Shown here piece by piece: positions 9,558-17,357 of a DNA stretch of 64,000 nucleotides (position 1 is its first letter; each line of letters opens with the position of its first letter). Made by a program: the position numbers and the translations under genes. The notes below the pieces were generated by a model, which was not told the origin of the DNA, made no database searches, and saw only the letters and a program-made list of their open reading frames with translations. The DNA lies in NCBI GenBank assembly GCA_036786445.1, contig DAIQRD010000001.1, positions 21,899-85,898 of the forward strand. The letters run 5' to 3'. Origin of the DNA: JAAZMF01 sp036786445. GTDB taxonomy: Bacteria > Bacillota > Limnochordia > DTU087.

Positions 9558-9730
9558 CTACCTCCCCCCTTTTACAGTGGGCAAAGCCCTCCCCCTATCT
9601 TATTTAATATTCAACCACCCTGGGCCAAGTCCTGCGCCCAGGCCTAACTTACTAGAAAAGAGGGTACACAACCTGGCACTCAGGTCCTGACCCTCCCCAC
9701 TGCAGCATAGTTCTATGCCCATTGGCCAAT
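9558..9730. other. Intergenic between larE and DUF4321 gene
   Basis: No convincing gene. CCTGGGC and GCCCAGG arms (about 9622-9645) can form a hairpin downstream of larE, without a U-rich tract. I see no tRNA or riboswitch here. Confidence 0.5.
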
Positions 9731-10525
9731 TTATAGCTGAGCATTGAGACTCCCGGTGCGATATCCCTCCAGATCAGCTGTAACATATAAGAATCCTAGT
9801 TCTTTGAACCTGTCCACCACTTGCGGTGCTAAATCCAGAAGCCTACTTAGGTCCCTCCTATCCACCTCAATTCGAGCTAGATCACCGTGATGGCGGACCC
9901 GGACTTGGCGGAAACCCAGATCGTACAGGCGTGTTTCGGCTTGCTCCACCACCTGGAGCCTTTCTGGGGTGATGCTTGTCCCATAAGGAATGCGGGAGGC
10001 TAGGCAAGCATAGGATGGCTTGTTCCAAGTGGGTAGCTGCAAATCCCGGGAGGCCTGTCTGATCTCTTGTTTAGTAATGCCAGCTTCCAGCAAAGGGCTA
10101 CGAATCTTCAGTTCCCGAATAGCCTGTATGCCCGGGCGATAGTCATTTTCATCATCTTTATTCGTCCCATCTACCACGAAATTTAAACTATGCTTTTTGG
10201 CCATTTCCAGAAACCGCTGGAATAGGGCCCGCTTGCAATAATAGCAGCGGAGCGGTGGGTTGTCGACAAACTCAGGAATCTGCATGGCATCTATATCCAG
10301 CAAAATATGCTCTACGCCCAACTGCTCGGCATACAGGATAGCTTCATCTATTTCCCAAGCTGGGTACATAACCGCCTTAGCGGTAACAGCCAATACCCTC
10401 TCTGGCAGCACGCGATGGGCCATATTTAACAGAAAGGTGCTGTCCACTCCCCCTGAAAAGGCTACTAACACACTTTCCATTTCCCGCAGAATACCTTCCA
10501 GCAGCTTTAGCTTATTTTCTAGCAT
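9731..10525 (-). CDS. larE: LarE-type ATP-dependent sulfur transferase
   Basis: 264 residues from the ATG at 10525, chosen over an upstream in-frame TTG because GGATGGTGGG precedes it. The PP-loop SGGVDST lies near residue 24. LarE adenylates the pyridinium dicarboxylate precursor of the nickel-pincer nucleotide and transfers sulfur to it. Three cysteines are visible: a CYYC pair (in RCYYCKRALF) and the Cys of YACLASR. That three-Cys pattern is the one associated with [4Fe-4S]-dependent LarE proteins, not the single sacrificial-Cys type. No larB or larC is in the window; cysK and trxB are directly upstream, consistent with sulfur supply. Confidence 0.85.
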   Translation of the reverse strand: MLENKLKLLEGILREMESVLVAFSGGVDSTFLLNMAHRVLPERVLAVTAKAVMYPAWEIDEAILYAEQLGVEHILLDIDAMQIPEFVDNPPLRCYYCKRALFQRFLEMAKKHSLNFVVDGTNKDDENDYRPGIQAIRELKIRSPLLEAGITKQEIRQASRDLQLPTWNKPSYACLASRIPYGTSITPERLQVVEQAETRLYDLGFRQVRVRHHGDLARIEVDRRDLSRLLDLAPQVVDRFKELGFLYVTADLEGYRTGSLNAQL

Positions 10526-10544
10526 TACCCACCATCCTATCAGA

Positions 10545-11477
10545 TCAGTCAAAAAGTCCCGGCATGCTTAGATATCTAGTACCGGTATCTGGAAAAATGG
10601 CCACAACCTGTTGATGCTCATCTAAAGTAGATGCTACTTGTATAGCACCGTGGCAAGCTGCACCTGACGAAACTCCCGCCAAGATCCCTTCCTCTCGGGC
10701 CAATCGTCTTGCCATGGTATATGCATCGTCATCCGATACTGTGATGACTTTATCGATAACTCCCCGATTGAGCACGGTAGGCACAAAACCTGCACCAATG
10801 CCCTGGACCATATGAGGACCAGCTTGTCCTTGCGAGAGCACTGGTGATCCCAAAGGTTCCACTGCTACAACATGTACTAGGGGCAATTTGTCTTTCAATA
10901 CTTCCGCCACCCCGGTAATGGTTCCACCTGTGCCCACCCCAGCCACAAAGGCATCCACCTTGCCCTGCATTTGGCTCAATATCTCGAGGGCCGTTGTTTC
11001 CCGGTGGATTTTGGGATTCTCCGCATTTTCGAACTGCTGGGGCATGAAAAACCCGGGATTGGCTGCGATTAGTTCCTCTGCCCTTTGGATGGAGCCCCGC
11101 ATCCCCAATGAGCCCGGTGTAAGGATTAATTCCGCCCCGTAGGCCTTGAGCAGTTGCCGTCTTTCCAGACTCATAGTCTCGGGCATGGTGAGAATAAGTC
11201 TGTAGCCTAAAGCAGCAGCCACTATAGCTAGACCTACACCTGTATTACCACTGGTGGGCTCCACTATGGCACCCCCTGGTGAGAGCTGGCCTGCCTTTTC
11301 CGCTGCCCGCACCATGCCGAGAGCAATTCGATCTTTGACACTACCACCGGGGTTAAGAGACTCCAGTTTGGCATAGACTGCTGCCCCCCCCGGTCTTGTC
11401 AATCGCCTCAATCGCACCACCGGTGTGGCACCGATTAAGTCAAGAATGCTATCCGCTGGACGGCTTTGCATATACAT
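10545..11477 (-). CDS. cysK: Cysteine synthase A (O-acetylserine sulfhydrylase)
   Basis: 310-residue fold-type II PLP enzyme that makes cysteine from O-acetylserine and sulfide. NPGGSVKDRIAL carries the PLP lysine; PTSGNTGVGLA is the substrate-binding loop; GVGTGGTITG binds the PLP phosphate; SSGAA lies near the C-terminus. The ATG follows GGGAGGG at eight bases. It sits 37 bases after trxB and 19 bases before larE, suggesting one transcription unit. Confidence 0.94.
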   Translation of the reverse strand: MYMQSRPADSILDLIGATPVVRLRRLTRPGGAAVYAKLESLNPGGSVKDRIALGMVRAAEKAGQLSPGGAIVEPTSGNTGVGLAIVAAALGYRLILTMPETMSLERRQLLKAYGAELILTPGSLGMRGSIQRAEELIAANPGFFMPQQFENAENPKIHRETTALEILSQMQGKVDAFVAGVGTGGTITGVAEVLKDKLPLVHVVAVEPLGSPVLSQGQAGPHMVQGIGAGFVPTVLNRGVIDKVITVSDDDAYTMARRLAREEGILAGVSSGAACHGAIQVASTLDEHQQVVAIFPDTGTRYLSMPGLFD

Positions 11478-11514
11478 ACTCCTCTCCCTCCCCCGATGGA
11501 TAATTGCCCCCTTT

Positions 11515-12461
11515 TCATAATCCCCGCTTACCCAAATATCTCTCCGCGGCCATGGCGGCTACTGCTCCATCGGCTAAGGCTGTCACAATCTGCCTTAGGC
11601 CCTTAGTCCGAATATCCCCGGCGGCAAAGAGCCCCGGTACTGTAGTCAAGGTATCTTCCCCGGCTACAATATAGCCATTCTCATCTAGGGCCACCACACC
11701 CCGTAAGAAATCTGTATTCGGTAGGGTTCCGATGTAAATGAAAACACCTGCCACCGGCAGGACGGTGACTGCCTGGGTCTTATTGTTCCTAATCCGAATC
11801 CCTTCCACTGCGAGTTGCCCCTCAATGGCTTCCACCGATGTGTTCCAGATAAGTTCGATGCGGGGATCGGCAAAGGCACGTTCCTGCAAGTCCTTCGCGG
11901 CCCGCAGTGTATCTCGGCGATGGATGACGGTAACTCGCTTAGCCAGGCGGGCGAGGTAAAGGCTTTCCTCTATAGCTGAATCTCCGCCTCCGATCATGGC
12001 TATATCCTTGTCTCTGAAAAATGCTCCATCACAGGTAGCGCAATAAGATACTCCACCACCAGTAAGTTCAGCCTCCCCAGGCACCTGCAACTTTCTTGGT
12101 TTGGATCCCGCTGCAACTATCACTGTTCGGGCTCGGAATACATCCTGATTGGCATCAACTAATTCAAATATCTCCCCATCCTGCTTGATCCCGGTCACAT
12201 GGCCATAGATGATCTCTGTGCCCCACTGCCGCACTTGAGCCTCGATCCTATCGGACAATTCCGGACCATCGACAATACCAAAACCCGGGTAATTCTCAAT
12301 AGTTGAAGTGTTGAACATCTGGCCACCTCAGCTCGGACTCGGCCTCCTCTCATACCCTCCAACATACAGGTACGCAAATGGGCTCGTCCCGCATATATAG
12401 CCGCAGACATTCCCGCCGGCCCGCCCCCGACAATCGCTACATCATAAATATCTCTACTCAT
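11515..12461 (-). pseudogene. trxB: Thioredoxin reductase, frameshifted by a 20-base insertion
   Basis: The N-terminal FAD segment (YDVAIVGGGPAGMSAAIYAGRA) is read from the ATG at 12461; the rest, including the redox-active CATC and the NADPH motif GGGDSAIEES, is read in another frame. Removing 20 bases at about 12322-12341 joins the two frames and gives MRGGQMFNTSTIENYPGF, the normal TrxB sequence with normal spacing. The flavoenzyme would reduce thioredoxin with NADPH. As written the gene is broken; this may be a genuine mutation or a consensus error in a draft assembly. It lies directly upstream of cysK and larE. Confidence 0.85.
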
Positions 12462-12487
12462 AGGTCCGCCCCCAAGCAATAGGGCAT
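12458..12487 (-). CDS. Possible nine-codon leader peptide of trxB
   Basis: An ATG at 12485-12487 sits behind a strong AGGAAAGAGGTGG ribosome site and opens a nine-codon frame (MPYCLGADL) whose TGA overlaps the trxB ATG (ATGA). trxB itself has only a poor site of its own. This could be a coupling leader. It is too short to support from sequence alone; the strong site could also simply serve trxB at long range. Confidence 0.3.
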   Translation of the reverse strand: MPYCLGADL

Positions 12488-12509
12488 GCCACCTCTTTCC
12501 TGTGATTAA

Positions 12510-13586
12510 TCAATACCACTGAGTCAGTTGCACACCAGTATAATAGTGACCCAAGATATTTCGATAGCTACTGCCCATCAACGCCATGGCCTGGGCCCCA
12601 TATTGGGACATACCCACTCCGTGGCCATAGCCTTTGACATGGAAGGTAAGGCCATCTCCAGCAAGCTCCACAGTGAACCAATTGGAGCGCAGCCCCAGTT
12701 TCTCCCTGATTTCCCTGCCTGTAAAACTCATGCCGAAAATCTCCATACTTCTTACCCGGCCAGTTGAATACAGCTCAGTGATCTGGGCAAACCCAGCGAG
12801 TTTTGGTGCTTCTGAATCTAGGGATTCATCTGGCGCTTCGGATTCATAGATTGTGAATTCCCCTGGTATACCCGGGTTCCCACGATCTAGTTGCTCTTTC
12901 AGCCCAGGCGGGATCTCCATTCCCAGTTTATCTGCTACCTCCCGCCACGTGAGCCATTTAGTTGTCTGGTAATAGGGAGATACTTCTTCCCCCGGACTCG
13001 TTACTCCTCGCAGGTACGGCAAATCGTTGAAATAAGCACCTGAATCCTGGGTCGTTCCTCCGCTAGTCGAATGGTAAGCCGCGAATATGGGTTGCCCCCC
13101 GTAAACCAATACCTCGCCCCGAGTAGCCTCTATGGCCGAGGTAATCTGCCTGCGTTTCTGAAAATACAAATACCACCCCCACCGCTCACGTTGAGCCTCG
13201 GGAGAGATCCAAGCTTGACCGCTACGGAAATCGGAGGATACATGGGCCTCATTGTCCTTAGGTGAACCGCTGTTGAGCCCCAAGCGGTAAAGGGCATAGG
13301 TGCGGGCGGCAACTGCCTGGGCTTTCAGAGCCTCTTGATGGAAATCCGCCGGCATCTCCCCGGACACAACACCTATAAGATATTCCTCCAAATCCATTTC
13401 CACTACTTTACCCAGATCTTCCCGTAGCAGCCTGATACTAAACTCTGGAACTTTACGCTGTAGTGGCCAAAGGCGGCTTGACACAATCAACGCCGGTACC
13501 CCCACGAAAACCAGGGCAAATATGACAATATAGAGCATCACACCGGATAGACCAGGACCGCCGCCTCCCCACCGCGGACGTGGCAT
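12510..13586 (-). CDS. spoIID: SpoIID/LytB-domain lytic transglycosylase
   Basis: 358 residues from the ATG at 13586, which follows GGGGGAGAG at seven bases; an in-frame ATG six codons earlier lacks such a site. One membrane helix (about residues 14-36) is followed by the SpoIID domain, with VVSGEMPADFHQEALKAQA and AARTYAL, and the C-terminal HGVGMSQYGA motif. In sporulation SpoIID degrades peptidoglycan denuded by SpoIIP to drive engulfment. It could instead be a vegetative LytB-type amidase enhancer, as no spoIIQ or spoIIID is adjacent. Confidence 0.87.
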   Translation of the reverse strand: MPRPRWGGGGPGLSGVMLYIVIFALVFVGVPALIVSSRLWPLQRKVPEFSIRLLREDLGKVVEMDLEEYLIGVVSGEMPADFHQEALKAQAVAARTYALYRLGLNSGSPKDNEAHVSSDFRSGQAWISPEAQRERWGWYLYFQKRRQITSAIEATRGEVLVYGGQPIFAAYHSTSGGTTQDSGAYFNDLPYLRGVTSPGEEVSPYYQTTKWLTWREVADKLGMEIPPGLKEQLDRGNPGIPGEFTIYESEAPDESLDSEAPKLAGFAQITELYSTGRVRSMEIFGMSFTGREIREKLGLRSNWFTVELAGDGLTFHVKGYGHGVGMSQYGAQAMALMGSSYRNILGHYYTGVQLTQWY

Positions 13587-13688
13587 TATGCGTCTCTCCC
13601 CCATCTTCTACATTTGCGGACTCAAGGCAGGGCGAGACCGCATTCCCCATGTTATGTACGAAAGCTCTTAGATATGCAGGCGACGGTT

Positions 13689-14900
13689 CTATTCTTTCTT
13701 GAGCAATTGGTCTGGATTAATGAACATATACCCCAAGAGAGCTGCCACCGCGGCCACCGCTCCCACGCCATAGAATAATCCCACACGTTCAAAGCCAATG
13801 GCTCCAAAGACCGGAGGGCCCACCGCAACCCCAAAGAACCTTACCGTTCCATATACCGAGGTGACAACTCCCCGTTCATCTTGGGAGGTAGCGGCGGTGA
13901 TCATGGTATTCAGAGGAGGTAGAACCATGCCAATGCCTATCCCGGCACCGATGACAGTGGCAGGGAAAACGAAGCGCATACCGATACAAAGGGGAACCGC
14001 GGCTAAAGTTAAAGCCGCTATACCCATTCCCGCAATGAGGGCGGTCTTGAGCAGCTGACGCCGTTTTTCCAGAAATACTCCCGTTCCATAGGAGGTAGCT
14101 GCCATGGCCGAGACGGGCACAGCCATTGCCAGCCCCTTGACTAATCCCTGTAGATGAAACCGTTGCTCCAAAATATCCGATAGATAGCTCAAAAAGCCAA
14201 ACAGCACCGATAAGGCCACAAATCCTATGAGAAAGGCAACAGCCAAAGAGACGCCTTTTTTCTTGACGATCTGACCTAATGTAGCGAAATACTTGCTCCA
14301 TGATTCACCCTCCCCACCGGGATTCGGTTCCTTGAGGCCAAACCACACCAGCACGGCGACGGGAAAAGCCAAGATCCCATACACGAAAAAGGGAGCATAC
14401 CAACTTACCATGGCTACCAGAGATCCCAAAATGGGACTCACTACTTTGCCCAACCCATTGGACGCTTCTAGAAAACCCAAATACCTGGTCAACTTCTCTC
14501 CAGTGATCAAATCCGCTGTAAGGGCCATGGCCAGCTGATATGTACCCCCTGCCCCTAACCCCTGTAATACCCTGCCCACCAAAATCACAGTAAAAGGGTC
14601 CTGCAAGGTGACACTGGCGATGCCTGCCACAAGTCCGCCTATACCATAGAGTACGAGGGCAGGGGCGATGATGATCTTCCTACCGATACGATCAGATAGC
14701 ATGCCAGAAAAAGGAATCAAAAGACCTGCCGGCAACGAAAATGCAGTAACCAGCAGGCCCACCTTAACTTGATTGATATGCAAGACCTGTTCAAATTTGG
14801 GAAAAACGGGAATCAGCATGGAGTTACCTAATACCATCACAAAGGGCACTGCACCCAAAATCGCTAGCTCACCCCAACTGAGCTTCTCCCTTTTCACCAC
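13689..14900 (-). CDS. Major facilitator superfamily transporter
   Basis: 403 residues with about twelve membrane helices. The motif-A loop GMLSDRIGRKIIIAP between helices 2 and 3 is characteristic of MFS drug/H+ antiporters. The GTG start follows GAGAGGAAG. A multidrug or small-molecule exporter is likely, but the substrate cannot be read from sequence. It lies between a copper-chaperone-like gene and spoIID on the same strand. Confidence 0.88.
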   Translation of the reverse strand: MVKREKLSWGELAILGAVPFVMVLGNSMLIPVFPKFEQVLHINQVKVGLLVTAFSLPAGLLIPFSGMLSDRIGRKIIIAPALVLYGIGGLVAGIASVTLQDPFTVILVGRVLQGLGAGGTYQLAMALTADLITGEKLTRYLGFLEASNGLGKVVSPILGSLVAMVSWYAPFFVYGILAFPVAVLVWFGLKEPNPGGEGESWSKYFATLGQIVKKKGVSLAVAFLIGFVALSVLFGFLSYLSDILEQRFHLQGLVKGLAMAVPVSAMAATSYGTGVFLEKRRQLLKTALIAGMGIAALTLAAVPLCIGMRFVFPATVIGAGIGIGMVLPPLNTMITAATSQDERGVVTSVYGTVRFFGVAVGPPVFGAIGFERVGLFYGVGAVAAVAALLGYMFINPDQLLKKE

Positions 14901-14971
14901 AACATCTTCCTCTCATCAACAAAGATGGTGACCCGAAGATATTGTGAGTTGGATGTAGTGCAAACATACCC

Positions 14972-15190
14972 TCAACCCAGTAAGTCGTACCCAGCCCCTG
15001 TGATAGCCCCCTCTATGGCCTCGGTATCCACCTGCTCAGCATTGTACTTGACAGCCACAGTTCCATTCTTGATGTCGACATCAATGGATTGGACACCCGA
15101 CAATTTCCCGACCATCTCCCGAATGGCCCTCTCACAATGCTGACAATGCATCCCCTGGACGTGAAAAACCTTGTCTTGGGATAACGGCAT
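14972..15190 (-). CDS. Heavy-metal-associated (CopZ-like) protein
   Basis: 72 residues from the ATG at 15190, which follows AGGAGG at eight bases. It is a single HMA domain with GMHCQHCERAI, the MxCxxC metal-binding loop; the ferredoxin-like beta-alpha-beta fold fits the length. CopZ-type proteins ferry Cu(I) to P-type ATPases. No copper ATPase or CsoR is adjacent, so the partner is unknown. Confidence 0.85.
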   Translation of the reverse strand: MPLSQDKVFHVQGMHCQHCERAIREMVGKLSGVQSIDVDIKNGTVAVKYNAEQVDTEAIEGAITGAGYDLLG

Positions 15191-15249
15191 GTGCCACACC
15201 TCCTATTCCACTAACCTGAGAATAGTATGTGCTGACAATGGATCAGAAA

Positions 15250-15876
15250 TTAGTCAGTGCTAATGATGGCCGCTGGGAAACCCTTGCTCTCTAGCTCTCG
15301 CTTCAAAGTCTCCGCATTGCTCCGTTCTGCAAAAGCACCTACCTGCACTCTATGCAACGAACCGGGTACCACCAATACCTGGTAACCCTTGTCCCTAAGT
15401 TCTCCCGCTAAGCTCTGAGCATTGACTTCTGAGGAAAATGCTCCCACCTGTACACGAAAAAGTTGTTTGCTCGATGTCGCCGCTGGTACAGTTTGTGGCA
15501 CCCCAGGTGCGGGTTTAGGCGTCGGCTCCACCGCCGGCTGAACCTCTCGAGACGGTGATGGTGGTGTAGATTCGGAGGGTGATTGTAGCCGCGTCCCTGG
15601 TCCTCTTGTGTCATCTGCTTCAGGTGTGGCATCTACCTGCGCAGCTGAATTTGGAGGTGTCTGCCGCGCTGTTTCCGCTACTTGCTGCCTCACCCGGTCC
15701 CCCTCCTGAGCGATTTCCCGATCTAGGGCGTTTGTGGCGGCCTGGATGGCATATTGGCCCACCACATAACCAAGGAATATAGCTACACCCGCCACTGCGA
15801 CTAGAGTCAGGATTAGGTAGACTCTCTCAAACGCCTTACTCTTTTTCTGTTCTTTGCTTTTCTTCTTTGGAGCCAT
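15250..15876 (-). CDS. SPOR-domain membrane protein
   Basis: 208 residues from the ATG at 15876, directly behind GGAGGGAAGG. A Lys-rich cytoplasmic start (residues 2-13) is followed by one membrane helix (about 20-40), a Pro/Ser/Thr-rich linker (about 70-130) and a C-terminal SPOR domain with two RVQVGAF repeats. SPOR domains bind denuded septal glycan strands, so it is probably a cell-division or wall-binding protein. It follows folC by 28 bases, the same pairing as folC-dedD in enterobacteria. Confidence 0.85.
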   Translation of the reverse strand: MAPKKKSKEQKKSKAFERVYLILTLVAVAGVAIFLGYVVGQYAIQAATNALDREIAQEGDRVRQQVAETARQTPPNSAAQVDATPEADDTRGPGTRLQSPSESTPPSPSREVQPAVEPTPKPAPGVPQTVPAATSSKQLFRVQVGAFSSEVNAQSLAGELRDKGYQVLVVPGSLHRVQVGAFAERSNAETLKRELESKGFPAAIISTD

Positions 15877-15904
15877 ACCTTCCCTCCGTTCAAAAACCCC
15901 ATTG

Positions 15905-17239
15905 TTACGCCTTAGGTGTTTCTGCACCGAGTGGCGAAATCCCTGCAGAGTCCCGACAATCCACCAGTTGGTGACGGGCTTCACCGATAAGGTACAAAGA
16001 ACCACAAATACACACCACATCCTGAGGTTGGGCCTGCTGCTGCACCCTTGAATAGGCTTCTGCAAAAGACGCAGCAATCTCGGCATCCGGCTTGAACCCT
16101 GCAGCCAATTGCAGCAAATGCGAAGGGTCTACCGGCCTTGTACGGCTCTTTTGGGGGGCCGTGAAAGTCACCGTACTAGCTAAAGGCAGCAACACTTCCA
16201 ACATAGAGTCTAGGGGTTTGTCGCCAACAATGGCCATGATCAAATGCAATTTCTCCCACGAGAGGTAGACGGGAAGATTCTTGGCCAGCTGGCGAAAACC
16301 ATCTAGATTATGAGCCCCATCCAGCACTACAATGGGCTCAGTATCCACAACTTCCAGGCGACCAGGCCAGCGGGCTACTGCTAATCCTCGGGCAATATCC
16401 TCCCCGGAAATGTGCAATCCCTGCTCTGCCAACTCATCCACTGCAGCTAAGGCAGTGAGTGCATTGGTGATCTGAAATAAACCCAATAACCCGATACGCA
16501 AAGTCAGTATTTGACCCGGACTAGAAACAGTAAAGCTAGTCCCTAAAGGACTAGGCTTTATCGCGGCACTCTGGTATCTAGCCTCCACATCCACGGTACG
16601 GGCCTGACGGGCTTGGGCAACTTGGCTGATCACTGCCTTGGCACCACTTGCTTGAGGCGCCATGATCACTACACCACCCCAGGGGATCACATCGGCCTTT
16701 TCTGCAGCGATCAATTCCACCGTTTCCCCTAGAATCTCTGTATGATCAAGGTCAATATGGGTGAATACCGTTACCACGGGCTGACCCACATGGGTAGCAT
16801 CATATCGGCCTCCAAGGCCGGCTTCCAGTATGGCGTAATCCATACCTTCCCGGTTGAAATACTCCAAAGCAATGGCAGTAGCCACCTCAAACATCCCCGG
16901 CCTACCTAGCTCGCTCACCGCCAGTTTATCTAGGCAGGGGTGCAGTTTTTGGAAAAGCTCCTCCAGAACCCCATCACCAATGGGTACTCCATTGATCCGC
17001 ATTCGCTCATTGAATCTCACCAGATGTGGCGATGTATATAGACCTACCTTCTGCCCAGCCGCCTGCAAGATGGAGGCAATAAACTGGGAGGTAGAGCCTT
17101 TACCGTTGGTGCCCACCACATGCACTATGTTTAGGCCCTTTTCCGGGTGACCCAAATACTCCAGGAGAAAATTGATCCGCGCCAGTCCGGGTTGCCCCTG
17201 ACCTGGACCGAGATTCGCCAGATATGTATGAACTTCCAT
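15905..17239 (-). CDS. folC: Dihydrofolate/folylpolyglutamate synthase
   Basis: 444 residues from the ATG at 17239, eight bases after GGGAGGGG; a GTG three codons upstream is too close to that site. A Mur-ligase-type ATP-binding loop VVGTNGKGSTS lies near residue 42, HIDLDHTEILG in the middle, and LDGAHNLDGF at the start of the C-terminal domain. It adds glutamate to dihydropteroate and folates in the cytoplasm. In Clostridia folC commonly follows valS, as here (66 bases between valS terminator region and folC start). Confidence 0.94.
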   Translation of the reverse strand: MEVHTYLANLGPGQGQPGLARINFLLEYLGHPEKGLNIVHVVGTNGKGSTSQFIASILQAAGQKVGLYTSPHLVRFNERMRINGVPIGDGVLEELFQKLHPCLDKLAVSELGRPGMFEVATAIALEYFNREGMDYAILEAGLGGRYDATHVGQPVVTVFTHIDLDHTEILGETVELIAAEKADVIPWGGVVIMAPQASGAKAVISQVAQARQARTVDVEARYQSAAIKPSPLGTSFTVSSPGQILTLRIGLLGLFQITNALTALAAVDELAEQGLHISGEDIARGLAVARWPGRLEVVDTEPIVVLDGAHNLDGFRQLAKNLPVYLSWEKLHLIMAIVGDKPLDSMLEVLLPLASTVTFTAPQKSRTRPVDPSHLLQLAAGFKPDAEIAASFAEAYSRVQQQAQPQDVVCICGSLYLIGEARHQLVDCRDSAGISPLGAETPKA

Positions 17240-17304
17240 CCTGTGCACCCCTCCCTAGAGGACGCTACGTGATGCTTTCACATCTGTCTTGAAGAGACCA
17301 TAGC

Positions 17305-17333
17305 AAACCCGGCCCTTCTTCGAGGCCGGGTTT
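17305..17333 (-). terminator. Rho-independent terminator after valS
   Basis: AAACCCGGCC and GGCCGGGTTT form a perfect ten-base-pair stem with a nine-base loop, 24 bases beyond the valS stop on the minus strand. The U-tract is short (it lies within the stem). It would separate valS from folC. Confidence 0.75.
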
Positions 17334-17357
17334 ACCATACTATAAGAGCCAATATCC

